Origin: FEN-1297 sp964530445
Lineage (GTDB): Bacteria > Bacteroidota > Ignavibacteria > Ignavibacteriales > Ignavibacteriaceae
DNA: 13,980 bases
Direction: 5' to 3'
NCBI GenBank assembly: GCA_964530445.1
Contig: CAZHBJ010000089.1
Location: forward strand, 1 to 13,980
Shown: in pieces, positions 1 to 7,833 of the stretch
How the letters are laid out: each line of letters opens with the position of its first letter
Position numbering within the stretch: position 1 is the stretch's first letter
Position numbers and translations under genes: made by a program
Notes under the pieces: generated by a model
The model's database searches: none
What the model was told of the DNA's origin: nothing
What the model saw: the letters and a program-made list of their open reading frames with translations, nothing else

Positions 1-3
1 ACC

Positions 4-615
4 CTATAATTTTTCTGCAGCTGCTATTAAGGATTTAATAATATTGGGATAAGCCGAACACCTGCAAATATTGCCCGACATTCCATCCAATACCTGGTCC
101 TTCTTTGGTCTCGGAATTTTATTTAATAATCCTTGTGCCGCCATAATTTGTCCGGGTGTACAAAAGCCGCATTGAAGTCCGTCATGCTCAATAAAAGCTT
201 CTTGAATGGGATTAAGCTTTTCTCCGTTAAGCAAACCTTCAATTGTTGTTACTTCTTTTCCATCGGCATCAAGTGCAAGCATATGACATGAATAAACTGC
301 TTTACCGTCTAGTAATACCGTGCAGGCGCCGCACTCTCCTTGATTGCAGACTAATTTAGTACCGGTTAAATTAAGTTTATCTCTTAATAATTCCGCAAGA
401 GTTGTCCGGGCTTCGACTTTGGTTCTAATTGTTTTACCGTTTACTTTCAAATTAAGAAGCTGCTTTCCCTCAAGGTCATCATGCGTTTCATCTATAATTT
501 TCTTAGATATTTTTTCCATACCCGGAGTGATGGCATAACTTCCTACAACACCTGTACCTACACCCTTAATAAAATTACGACGAGTTAGTTTACGCGGCTT
601 TGAATCATCTTTCAT
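4..615 (-). CDS. Tat-exported (2Fe-2S)-binding subunit of a molybdenum hydroxylase
   Basis: Electron-transfer subunit of a xanthine dehydrogenase/aldehyde or isoquinoline oxidoreductase-type enzyme; it would pass electrons from a molybdopterin subunit. Numbering from the ATG at 615 (203 residues), the N-terminus has a twin-arginine signal (T11-R-R-N-F15 followed by a Gly/Val-rich stretch), so export of the folded protein is expected. A plant-type ferredoxin domain follows with C90, C95, C98 and C110, then a helical second-cluster domain with C149, C152, C184 and C186. All eight ligands are present and the stop is intact. A TTG at 630 would add five residues, but the ATG at 615 has a GGGG ribosome site 7 nt upstream and puts the Tat motif at a normal distance. 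It is divergent from the purine operon. Its large subunit is not in the window and probably lies to the left. The substrate is unknown. Confidence 0.9.
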   Translation of the reverse strand: MKDDSKPRKLTRRNFIKGVGTGVVGSYAITPGMEKISKKIIDETHDDLEGKQLLNLKVNGKTIRTKVEARTTLAELLRDKLNLTGTKLVCNQGECGACTVLLDGKAVYSCHMLALDADGKEVTTIEGLLNGEKLNPIQEAFIEHDGLQCGFCTPGQIMAAQGLLNKIPRPKKDQVLDGMSGNICRCSAYPNIIKSLIAAAEKL

Positions 616-756
616 TGTTTGTCCCCACAAATCTAAATTTAAATAATGCCCATTTAAGTTCCTAAAAAATTAGTCAAGGCGATTATCATTTTCAAGTGGT
701 AATCTATAAAAATAATTTTTATTTTTACGGCTGTGTTTTTATAATTTAGAGTTTTT
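616..756. promoter_or_regulatory. Divergent intergenic region, presumed promoters for both directions
   Basis: This 141-bp AT-rich stretch separates the 5' ends of the minus-strand Tat-exported subunit and the plus-strand purine operon, so it should carry both promoters. On the plus strand a perfect TATAAT lies at 740-745, but no good -35 is visible and it is only about 11 nt from the ATG at 757, which would leave a very short leader. On the minus strand a TTGACT (672-677 on the plus-strand numbering) could be a -35, without a convincing -10. No clear operator palindrome was seen. The assignment rests mostly on gene arrangement. Confidence 0.35.
623..626 (-). promoter_or_regulatory. Ribosome binding site GGGG supporting the ATG at 615
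   Basis: The minus strand reads GTGGGGACAAACA before the ATG at 615. The GGGG core is 7 nt from that ATG, which favours it over the in-frame TTG at 630 that lies on the other side of the site. Similar GGGGA sites precede the genes starting at 2154 and 12038. Confidence 0.5.
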
Positions 757-2121
757 ATGATCTTACTAAAAAATTGTTATTTCGTCGCTTCATTCGATGA
801 CGACAAGTCCTTTTCTAATATAGATATTTTAATAGAGGACAACCGTATAAAAAAAATCGGGAAGGAATTAAGTGTTAAACCGGATAAGGGAATTAAAATA
901 CAGACAATTGACTGTTCAAATTTGGTAGTTATTCCCGGACTTGTAAATACACACCATCATTTTTATCAGACATTAACAAGAAATGTAAAGCAAGTACAAA
1001 ATGCCAAACTTTTTGACTGGCTGGTTTTTCTTTACGAAATCTGGAAAAACATAGATGAGGAAGCTGTTTACTATTCTTCTTTAATAGCAATGGGTGAATT
1101 GTTAAAAACCGGCTGTACCCTTTCTACCGATCACCATTATCTATATCCCGAAAGTTTTAACGGCGATTTAATGGGCATTCAATTTAAAGCTGCTGAAAAA
1201 TTAGGTATGCGCTTTTCGCCCACAAGAGGCTCAATGTCTTTAAGTAAAAAGAACGGCGGGCTGCCTCCGGATTCCGTCGTTCAAACAGAAGCAAAAATTT
1301 TGGAAGACAGTTTAAGAGTAATTGAGCAGTACCATGATCCTTCGGAAGATTCGATGAAAAAAATAGTTCTGGCTCCATGCTCTCCTTTCTCTGTTACGCA
1401 GGAAAACATGAAAGAAACTGCAAAGCTTGCCCGTAATTATAAAGTAAGGCTTCATACTCATTTAGCCGAAACAAAAGATGAAGAAGATTTCTGCAATGAA
1501 AAGTTCGGGAAAAACCCGCTTAAATTAATGGAAGAAATAGATTTTTTAGGTGAAGATGTATTTTTTGCGCACGGAATATTCTTTAACGATGATGAATTAA
1601 AAATATTAAAAGAAACAAACACTTCAATCGCTCACTGCCCTTCCTCAAATATGAGACTGGGTTCGGGAATAGCAAGAGTAAGAGAAATGATTGATATGGG
1701 AATAAATGTTGGAATAGGAGTTGACGGTTCTGCTTCGAATGATTCATCAGACATGCTCGGTGAACTGAGGAATGCAATGCTTCTTCAGAGAGTAAAATAT
1801 GGTTCTTCAGGTTTATCTGCCGCTGAGGCATTTAAAATGGGAATAGAAAACGGTACTAATATTTTAAATTACACTAAAGCCGGAAAAATTAAAGAAGGCT
1901 GGCTTGCAGATCTAGCATTATTCAATATTAATAAACTGGAATATACCGGAAGTCTTTCCGATCCTTTAGCTTCACTGGTTTTTTCAGGGATTAATCATCA
2001 ATCTGAATATACTATTGTAAACGGTAAAATTGTTGTGGAAAAAGGCAGGCTAGTCGGTGAAGATGAGGAGATCATTGTTAAAAAAGGAAATGAAATAGCA
2101 AATAAGTTATTAATAAAATAA
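757..2121 (+). CDS. 8-oxoguanine deaminase-type amidohydrolase (AtzA/TrzN/SsnA superfamily)
   Basis: Predicted zinc hydrolase that deaminates an oxidised purine, most likely 8-oxoguanine to urate, with guanine or another aminopurine as alternatives. The 454 residues give a complete metal-dependent amidohydrolase: H66-x-H68 within NTHHHFYQTLTRN, the HTHLAET motif with H235 and E238, AHG with H272, and GVDGSASNDSSDM with D323. The block from HHHFYQTLTR through a DWL segment to STDHHYLYP (about 66-131) is what I associate with 8-oxoguanine deaminases rather than ordinary guanine deaminases. It is the first gene of the plus-strand operon and ends 32 nt before the FAD subunit of the dehydrogenase, which supports a purine substrate. 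The ATG at 757 has only a weak ribosome site (AGAG). In E. coli-type anaerobic purine clusters this position is held by SsnA, a relative of unsettled function. Confidence 0.82.
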   Translation: MILLKNCYFVASFDDDKSFSNIDILIEDNRIKKIGKELSVKPDKGIKIQTIDCSNLVVIPGLVNTHHHFYQTLTRNVKQVQNAKLFDWLVFLYEIWKNIDEEAVYYSSLIAMGELLKTGCTLSTDHHYLYPESFNGDLMGIQFKAAEKLGMRFSPTRGSMSLSKKNGGLPPDSVVQTEAKILEDSLRVIEQYHDPSEDSMKKIVLAPCSPFSVTQENMKETAKLARNYKVRLHTHLAETKDEEDFCNEKFGKNPLKLMEEIDFLGEDVFFAHGIFFNDDELKILKETNTSIAHCPSSNMRLGSGIARVREMIDMGINVGIGVDGSASNDSSDMLGELRNAMLLQRVKYGSSGLSAAEAFKMGIENGTNILNYTKAGKIKEGWLADLALFNINKLEYTGSLSDPLASLVFSGINHQSEYTIVNGKIVVEKGRLVGEDEEIIVKKGNEIANKLLIK

Positions 2122-2153
2122 TATTCTAAAATTAAATTTCGGGGACTAATTTT

Positions 2154-2978
2154 ATGCTGCCGAATGAAATCCAGTGGTATTTCCCTTCAAATATTAAAGA
2201 AGCATTAAAACTAATTAAACGGCAAGGTGTAATTCTTCACGCCGGCGGAACAAGAATTTTAAAAACCCAGACTAAAAGCGTAAAAGGGCTGGTAGATATC
2301 GGAGGACTTGATTTAGATTATATTCATGAAAAAAACGATTCCTTCCATATCGGTTCTGCAGTAACCTTTGGTAAGATTGTAAAATACTCAAGAGAAACAG
2401 GCAATTTGAAAATGTTAGGAGAAGCACTTTCCAATGCAGCCTCAACTCCGCTTAGAAACCGTATAACAATCGGCGGATCGCTTAAGGATTTTCCTTTGTG
2501 GAGCAATTTATATGCTCCTTTAATCGCGCTTAATGCAAAAATAAATATTGCCGATAATAAAAAGATTACCATTCCTGTTGAAGATTATGTGGCAAAGGGT
2601 ATAATTAAAACAAAACATATCATAAAGGAAATTATCGTTCCGTCCGATAAAGATTTAAAATGTGGAGTAAAAAGATTTACTTTAATCCGCTTTGAATACC
2701 CTTTATTTAATATTGCTGTTTCATTTAAAATAAAAAATGAAATTATTGATGATGCAAGATTAGTAATAACCGGTGTACAAGGAAGATACAAAAGATTTAA
2801 AAGAGCGGAAAATATTTTGACCGGACTAAAACTAAATGAAGAGTCAATTGAGAAATCCGGGAAATTTATAACACCTAAATTTATTGCCGATTACAAATAC
2901 AGCGCCGGGTATAAAGAAAAGGTTGCTAAAATTTATTTTAAAGATCTTCTTACGGAAATTGCAGGGAGAAAACAATGA
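2154..2978 (+). CDS. Xanthine/purine dehydrogenase, FAD-binding subunit
   Basis: Middle electron carrier of a three-subunit molybdenum hydroxylase: it takes electrons from the [2Fe-2S] subunit and hands them to NAD or another acceptor. The 274 residues match the CoxM/XdhB-type layout. The first FAD contact is the HAGGTRIL stretch near residue 30. The second is the NAASTPLRNRITIGGSL region around residues 90-107, followed by a segment like the family's LAPALLALDA stretch. A C-terminal CO-dehydrogenase flavoprotein domain contains DDARLVITGVQGRYKRF. The FAD loop GGSLKDFPLWSNL is less Cys/Asn-rich than the usual GGNLCNASPAAD, so the acceptor site may differ somewhat. A GGGGA ribosome site lies 8 nt before the ATG. 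The stop overlaps the start of the next gene by 4 nt (ATGA), which indicates translational coupling. Confidence 0.9.
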   Translation: MLPNEIQWYFPSNIKEALKLIKRQGVILHAGGTRILKTQTKSVKGLVDIGGLDLDYIHEKNDSFHIGSAVTFGKIVKYSRETGNLKMLGEALSNAASTPLRNRITIGGSLKDFPLWSNLYAPLIALNAKINIADNKKITIPVEDYVAKGIIKTKHIIKEIIVPSDKDLKCGVKRFTLIRFEYPLFNIAVSFKIKNEIIDDARLVITGVQGRYKRFKRAENILTGLKLNEESIEKSGKFITPKFIADYKYSAGYKEKVAKIYFKDLLTEIAGRKQ

Positions 2979-3442
2979 GACTAAATTTTAATATAAATTC
3001 GGAAATCAAAGAACTTGAACTTAAATCGAACGAAACATTATTGGATGTTTTACGCAACAACAGTTATAACGAGGTAAAATGCGGCTGCAACGAAGGAGAA
3101 TGCGGAGCGTGTTTGGTTCTGCTTGATGATAAACCGGTTAATTCTTGCCAGGTGCTTGCAATGAGCGTAAGAGATAAAGAAGTAAAAACCGTAAAAGGAA
3201 TCGGAACGTTATTTTCACCTCACATCATACAAAAAACATTTGCGCAGGCAGGTGCAGATCAATGCGGATTTTGTTCGCCGGGAATGGTTATTGCTTCTTA
3301 TAGTTTGTTAAAAGAAAACCCGAATCCGGCATATGAAGATATAGTGGAAGGTTTGGACGGTAATTTATGCAGATGCACCGGCTATGTAAAAATAATTGAA
3401 GCTGTGGAAAAATCCGCTGAATTAATAAATAAAAAAAACTAA
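2975..3442 (+). CDS. Xanthine/purine dehydrogenase, (2Fe-2S)-binding subunit
   Basis: Small iron-sulfur subunit connecting the molybdenum centre to the FAD subunit. The 155 residues hold a plant-type ferredoxin domain with C38, C43, C46 and C58 and a four-helix domain with C97, C100, C132 and C134, ending soon after the CRCTGY motif as is usual for the family. Unlike the divergent gene at the left end it has no Tat signal, so this enzyme is cytoplasmic. A good GGGAGA ribosome site lies inside the end of the FAD gene (2964-2969), and the start overlaps that gene's stop. The large subunit begins 12 nt downstream. C36 lies just before the cluster as an extra cysteine and is not an expected ligand. 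Confidence 0.93.
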   Translation: MRLNFNINSEIKELELKSNETLLDVLRNNSYNEVKCGCNEGECGACLVLLDDKPVNSCQVLAMSVRDKEVKTVKGIGTLFSPHIIQKTFAQAGADQCGFCSPGMVIASYSLLKENPNPAYEDIVEGLDGNLCRCTGYVKIIEAVEKSAELINKKN

Positions 3443-3454
3443 CCCGGAGTTTGT

Positions 3455-5794
3455 ATGTTCAAATATGTAAATAAACCTATTGAAAAAATTGACGGATTGG
3501 CATTAGTAACCGGGAATGAACAATATACGGACGACTTTAATTTTGAGAACATGCTTCATGTCTCAATTATGCATACCGGTTTTGCTCATGCTGTAATTGA
3601 AGATCTAGATGATTCGGCCGCTCGTAAAATACAGGGAGTTGCTGAAGTTTTATCTTATAAAAATGTAAAACAAATTCTATATACTACGGCAGGACAAGGT
3701 TTCCCCGAGCCGTCTCCATATGATACCGTTTTATTCGGTAATACAATGAGGTATGTAGGGGATAATGTTTGTGCAGTTGCCGCCGACTCGAAAGAAATTG
3801 CTGATGCAGCGTTGAAGAAAATTAAAGTAAAGTATAAAAGATTAAAACCTTTGCTTGATTTTGAAAAAGCAGAAGATTCAAAAATTATCATTCATAAAGA
3901 CGACGGTGCATTTCCTAAAATTCCGGTTTATTTTAATGCTTCTAAAAATATGCCTTCCAAAGTTGAGGCGGATGTCGGTAATTTTGATGAAGCTTTTAAA
4001 AGTTCTCAAAATAAAATTGATCTTACATTTTATACACCTTATGCTTCCCATTGCGCTTTGGAACCTCACGCATCGGTTTCTTTCATAGATCATCGCGGCA
4101 GACTTATAATAATTTCTTCAACTCAGGTCCCTTTTCATGTAAGAAGAATAGTATCTCAAATAGCTGAAATTCCGATTTCTAAAATTCGTGTAATTAAACC
4201 GAGAATCGGAGGCGGATTCGGCGGAAAGCAGGAGGTTTTACTCGAACCTATTGTTGCATTAATAACGTGGAGAACCAAACGTCCTGCTAAATTAGTTTTA
4301 AATAGAAAAGAAGTATTTAAATCCACAAGAACGCGCCATCAGTTCAGAACAAATTTTAAAGTCGGCTATAATGCCGAAGGGAAAATAAATGCATTCCATC
4401 TTGATGCCCTTGAAAATTCCGGCGGATATGGTTCTCATGCGTTAACCGTTTTATCAAATGCCGGTTCCAAAACTCTTCCGTTGTTAAATAAAATTGAAAA
4501 TATCCGGTTTACGGGAAAAAGTGTTTATACAAATCTGCCTTGCGGCGGCGCTTATAGAGGCTACGGTGCAACAGAGGCTTACTTCGGCTACGGCCAGGTA
4601 GTTGATATCATCTGCGAAGATACCGGACAGGATATTTTGGAATATTATAAAAAATGGTCTATAAAAGCCGGCGAAACTTCACCTATCTTTAAAGCGCTGG
4701 GAGAAGGTAAAGAAGGCGTTGCAATGACGGTTACTTCAACTTCACTCAATCAATGTATCGACACCGGAGCAAAAGATTCTGATTGGTATGCTAAGAAAAA
4801 ACTTTACGGCGCAAATTCCGAGATGAATAAAAATAACCGCTATAAAAAAGGAATCGGGATGGCTGCTTTAATGCAGGGCTCTGCTATTCCGGAAATTGAT
4901 ATGGCGTCCGCTTATATTAAAATGAATGATGACGGTTCATTCAACTTGCAGGTTGGAGCAACCGACTTAGGAACCGGCAGTGATACGATTCTTGCACAGA
5001 TAGCCTGCGAGGTTCTTGACGCTCCGATAGAAAAATTCATAGTAACTTCTTCCGATACTGACATTACTCCTTTCGATGTTGGTGCTTATGCATCATCGAC
5101 TACATATTTATCGGGTAAAGCGGTTCAAAAGTGCGCTGAAAAAATTAAGGAACAAATCTTAAGAGTCGGAGCGGAAATTTTAGATTCCAAAATAGAAAAT
5201 GTTGAGATAGAAGATAGTACGGTAAAAATAAAATCTTCAGTTGAAAGCAGCAATCAAGAAAAAATTTCTTTTGAAGATATTTGCAGATATGCTTTTTACC
5301 AAAATAATCAGTTCCAAATTCAGGCGACGGCATCTCATGTTTCGCCCAAATCCCCTCCCCCGTTTGCAGCACATTTTGTGGAAATTGAAGTCGACACTTT
5401 AACAGGCTTTATAAAAATTTTAAATTATGTTGCAGCGGTTGATTGCGGAACACCGATCAACACTACTCTTGCCGAAGGCCAGGCTGAAGGAGCTATAGTT
5501 AACGGCTTAGCTTATGCATTATTTGAAGATTATTATTTTACTTCTTATGGGAAAATGCTGAATGACACTTTCGGCAAATATGGTATGTATACGGCTTATG
5601 ACATACCCCCGATAACCGTAAAATTAATTGAGTCTTATGAAGAGTCGGGACCGTTTGGAGCAAAATCAATTTCGGAGATAAATATAAACGGAGCACTGCC
5701 GGCAATTGCCAATGCATTTTATAACGCAACAGGCAAGAGATTATTCAAAGCTCCCTTCAAACCGGAATATGTTTTAGATATTTTAAACGGATAA
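3455..5794 (+). CDS. Xanthine/purine dehydrogenase, molybdopterin-binding catalytic subunit
   Basis: Catalytic subunit that hydroxylates purine carbons with water at a molybdenum centre. The 779 residues are full length for stand-alone large subunits. Visible features are the N-terminal a/b-hammerhead domain (about 10-130), STQVPF (222-227), the cofactor loop GGGFGGKQ (252-259), GGAYRGYGATEAYFGYG (364-380, with R368), GATDLGTGSDT (501-511) and the catalytic region GPFGAKSISEI (732-742), where E741 corresponds to the catalytic glutamate of xanthine dehydrogenases. The AKSISEI form instead of GVGEPP is the type I associate with XdhD-like and selenium-dependent purine hydroxylases of anaerobes, which suggests a purine other than, or besides, xanthine. 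A GGAG ribosome site precedes the ATG. It is followed 8 nt later by the cyclic amidohydrolase. The Mo ligand may be sulfido or selenido; sequence alone does not tell, and no selD or yqeB-like gene lies in the window. Confidence 0.92.
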   Translation: MFKYVNKPIEKIDGLALVTGNEQYTDDFNFENMLHVSIMHTGFAHAVIEDLDDSAARKIQGVAEVLSYKNVKQILYTTAGQGFPEPSPYDTVLFGNTMRYVGDNVCAVAADSKEIADAALKKIKVKYKRLKPLLDFEKAEDSKIIIHKDDGAFPKIPVYFNASKNMPSKVEADVGNFDEAFKSSQNKIDLTFYTPYASHCALEPHASVSFIDHRGRLIIISSTQVPFHVRRIVSQIAEIPISKIRVIKPRIGGGFGGKQEVLLEPIVALITWRTKRPAKLVLNRKEVFKSTRTRHQFRTNFKVGYNAEGKINAFHLDALENSGGYGSHALTVLSNAGSKTLPLLNKIENIRFTGKSVYTNLPCGGAYRGYGATEAYFGYGQVVDIICEDTGQDILEYYKKWSIKAGETSPIFKALGEGKEGVAMTVTSTSLNQCIDTGAKDSDWYAKKKLYGANSEMNKNNRYKKGIGMAALMQGSAIPEIDMASAYIKMNDDGSFNLQVGATDLGTGSDTILAQIACEVLDAPIEKFIVTSSDTDITPFDVGAYASSTTYLSGKAVQKCAEKIKEQILRVGAEILDSKIENVEIEDSTVKIKSSVESSNQEKISFEDICRYAFYQNNQFQIQATASHVSPKSPPPFAAHFVEIEVDTLTGFIKILNYVAAVDCGTPINTTLAEGQAEGAIVNGLAYALFEDYYFTSYGKMLNDTFGKYGMYTAYDIPPITVKLIESYEESGPFGAKSISEININGALPAIANAFYNATGKRLFKAPFKPEYVLDILNG

Positions 5795-5802
5795 AAATTC
5801 TT

Positions 5803-7224
5803 ATGATCTTAAAAAATTGTCATCTTTATGATGAATTGACGGATCAAGAAAGAAATGTTGATATTTACTTTAACGAATCAATAATTGAATTCCGCGAAAA
5901 CCTATCTTCCGATTTCAGTTCAAAACAAGAGACAAAAAAGTTTAAGCTTTCTGCTCTTACAAAACAAAACATTAAAACAATTAATGAAAATCCTTCAAAC
6001 ATTATTATTGATTTAGAAGGAATGTTAGTAATTCCCGGTGGAATAGATCCGCATGTTCATTTTGACACTCCCGGTTATACACACAGAGAAGATTTTTATC
6101 ATGGGAGCATGTCTGCTGCCGCAGGCGGTATTACAACCGTAATTGATATGCCCTGCACTTCAATTCCTCCGGTAACGAATGCTGAAAATTTTGAAATTAA
6201 ATTTGACGCAATTAAAAATATGTCATGCGTGGACTTTTCTCTTTTCGGCGGAATTAATGTAAATGAATTCGATCATTATGAAAAATCGATGGAAGAATTA
6301 GCTGAAAAAGGGGTAAAAGGTTTCAAGACTTATTTTATCTCGGGAATGAGTACATATCCGCGAGTAAATAAATATCAATTTTACAAGATACTTCAGAAAG
6401 GGAAAGAATTAGGAATCCCAATCTTACTGCATGCGGAAGATTATGAATTATTGACCGGTTTAGAAAATGAACTATTAAATCAGCCGGATGATTATTTAAG
6501 TTATTTTAATTCCAGACCTGAATTAGGCGAAGTACTTGCAACTGCAAGCGCTGTGGAGATTGCAAAATCCGTCAACGGGAATTTGCATATTGTACATGTC
6601 GCTTCGTATAAAGCTGCAGAAATAATTAATAGAGAACTCGATAATTATAATATTACTTATGAAACATGTCCTCAATACTTATATTTTACATACAATGATT
6701 TTAAAGAAAAAGGATCTTCTTTAAAAACTGCGCCTATTGTAAAAACGAAAGAAGATCAAGATAAATTATGGAAGTATTTAGCGGAAGGTAAATGTTCGTT
6801 CGTCGCATCCGATCATGCACCGGCACCTTTAAATGAGAAAAACACCGGTTCATTCCGGAAAGATTACGGAGGAATTCCGGGCACACAAACTTTAATTCCC
6901 GTAGTATTTTCCGAAGGATATAAAAAAAACAAACTAACTCTAAAAAGATTTGTTGAGGTAACATCAACAAATGCCGCAAAACGTTATGGATTATATCCGA
7001 AAAAAGGTACTCTAAAAATAAATTCAGATGCGGATTTCACTTTGATTGATCCAAATAAGGAATGGACATTTACAAAAGATTTACTTTATTCAAAAGGTAA
7101 AACGACTCCATTTAACGGTGTAACTTTTCAAGGAAAAGTTGTAATGACAATTTTAAGGGGAAAAATAATTTTCCAGGAAAATTCAGGTGTTACGATTGAG
7201 AAGGGCTACGGAAGGTTTCATTAA
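5803..7224 (+). CDS. Cyclic amidohydrolase, allantoinase/dihydropyrimidinase family
   Basis: Predicted binuclear-metal enzyme that opens a cyclic amide such as allantoin, a hydantoin or a dihydropyrimidine-type purine product. The 473 residues contain H84-x-H86 in GGIDPHVHFDTPG, the carboxylated lysine K175 in KGFKTYF, H210 in LLHAED, H265 in HIVHVAS and D337 in VASDHAPAPLNEKN, so all metal ligands are present. The AAGGITTVIDMP segment and overall length favour allantoinase over dihydroorotase. The stretch of about residues 33-66, before the first histidines, is longer and more charged than is typical. It is the last gene of the plus-strand operon, 8 nt after the dehydrogenase large subunit, with no good Shine-Dalgarno, so coupling is likely. 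The E. coli-type anaerobic purine cluster has a hydantoinase (YgeZ) in the same role. Without a uricase nearby, allantoin itself may not be the substrate. Confidence 0.85.
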   Translation: MILKNCHLYDELTDQERNVDIYFNESIIEFRENLSSDFSSKQETKKFKLSALTKQNIKTINENPSNIIIDLEGMLVIPGGIDPHVHFDTPGYTHREDFYHGSMSAAAGGITTVIDMPCTSIPPVTNAENFEIKFDAIKNMSCVDFSLFGGINVNEFDHYEKSMEELAEKGVKGFKTYFISGMSTYPRVNKYQFYKILQKGKELGIPILLHAEDYELLTGLENELLNQPDDYLSYFNSRPELGEVLATASAVEIAKSVNGNLHIVHVASYKAAEIINRELDNYNITYETCPQYLYFTYNDFKEKGSSLKTAPIVKTKEDQDKLWKYLAEGKCSFVASDHAPAPLNEKNTGSFRKDYGGIPGTQTLIPVVFSEGYKKNKLTLKRFVEVTSTNAAKRYGLYPKKGTLKINSDADFTLIDPNKEWTFTKDLLYSKGKTTPFNGVTFQGKVVMTILRGKIIFQENSGVTIEKGYGRFH

Positions 7225-7336
7225 ATAAATAGGGTACAATTTTTTAAAAAAGTGAAGAATTAAAAGTAAAGCATAAATTTGAAGAGATAAGAAATATTTG
7301 TGTGGAGAAATAGAAAATTATGCCCACTTGCCTTTT
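7225..7336. other. AT-rich spacer after the plus-strand operon
   Basis: This 112-bp stretch holds no open frame of note. A TTTTTTAAAAAA run is present but no GC-rich stem with a T-tract, so I see no standard intrinsic terminator. The quasi-palindromic repeat that follows could serve to stop transcription from one or both sides; that is inference only. Confidence 0.4.
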
Positions 7337-7430
7337 GGAACACAAATAACACCGAGAACCTCAAAGAACCACAGAGTATTTTAATTATCTCAGTGTTTTT
7401 TTTTGCAATCTTTGTGGCACTCTGTGTAAC
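7337..7430. repeat. 94-bp islet repeat, left copy
   Basis: It aligns without gaps to 7910-8003, with 75 of 94 positions identical by my hand count. The best-kept blocks are GGAACACAAA, AACCTCAAAG and AATCTTTGTG plus CTCTGTG. The left half consists of units of about 9-10 nt ending in an AG or AAG pattern (AACACAAAT, AACACCGAG, AACCTCAAAG, AACCACAGAG). The right half has the reverse type (CTTTGTGG, CTCTGTGT), so the unit is an imperfect inverted repeat able to form a long hairpin. It ends 8 bp from the stop codon of the GxxExxY gene. Confidence 0.85.
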
Positions 7431-7438
7431 TTTTTGTT

Positions 7439-7819
7439 TTATTTAATAAATCTTCTTAATTGATCTGCCAACTTTAAAGTATTGAAATTCATCAACAATC
7501 CAATACGTTTTTTTGCAAATTTCATTTGAGTCAAGATTTCTGCTTCATGAACCGGTGTCAAACACTCAACTGATTTTAATTCTATAATTATTTCTCGTTC
7601 GACTAAAATATCCATCCTATAATCTACATCTAGTTTTACTTCTTTATAAACAACAGGCACCGGGATTTGTCTTTCATTAAATAACCCATTTATTTTTAAT
7701 TCATAACTTAAACATTCTTCATAGGCAGATTCTAGTAAGCCCGGCCCAAGTTCTTTATGCACTTCAATAGCACAACCAATAATTTTCCTTGTCAATTCAT
7801 TTAATTTTTCGATATGCAT
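7439..7819 (-). CDS. GxxExxY family protein (PD-(D/E)XK-type domain)
   Basis: Small protein of a family defined by a G-x-x-E-x-x-Y motif. The family is assigned to the PD-(D/E)XK nuclease-like fold, and its biological role is not established. From the ATG at 7819 it has 126 residues, the usual family length. The motif is in GPGLLESAYEECL near residue 30, and the likely nuclease core is RMDILVEREIIIELKSVE, where the D and the E-x-K fit the (D/E)xK signature. An in-frame GTG at 7858 would add 13 residues, but a near-perfect AGGAGG lies 8 nt before the ATG at 7819. The gene sits alone between the ends of two converging operons and is bracketed by two copies of a 94-bp repeat, so it is probably an inserted unit unrelated to purine metabolism. 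No transposase or integrase accompanies it. Confidence 0.88.
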   Translation of the reverse strand: MHIEKLNELTRKIIGCAIEVHKELGPGLLESAYEECLSYELKINGLFNERQIPVPVVYKEVKLDVDYRMDILVEREIIIELKSVECLTPVHEAEILTQMKFAKKRIGLLMNFNTLKLADQLRRFIK

Positions 7820-7827
7820 TTTAATTC

Positions 7828-7833
7828 CCTCCT
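7828..7833 (-). promoter_or_regulatory. Strong Shine-Dalgarno AGGAGG deciding the GxxExxY start
   Basis: The minus strand reads GAGGAGGG then AATTAAA and the ATG at 7819, an 8-nt spacing. It is the best ribosome site seen in the window and rules in favour of the ATG at 7819 over the GTG at 7858. Confidence 0.8.

Noticed and set aside
3655..4093. Overlapping open frames on both strands inside the dehydrogenase large subunit
   Set aside because: The large subunit is complete and conserved through this stretch, so these are chance frames in AT-rich coding DNA.
757..5830. The two amidohydrolase genes begin almost identically (ATGATCTTA... at 757 and 5803, MILLKNC and MILKNC)
   Set aside because: Both are amidohydrolases whose first beta strand commonly reads LIKN or similar. 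The similarity ends within about ten codons, so a duplicated DNA segment is not supported.
7240..7252. TTTTTTAAAAAA run as an intrinsic terminator of the plus-strand operon
   Set aside because: It is a simple AT palindrome with no GC stem followed by a T-tract.
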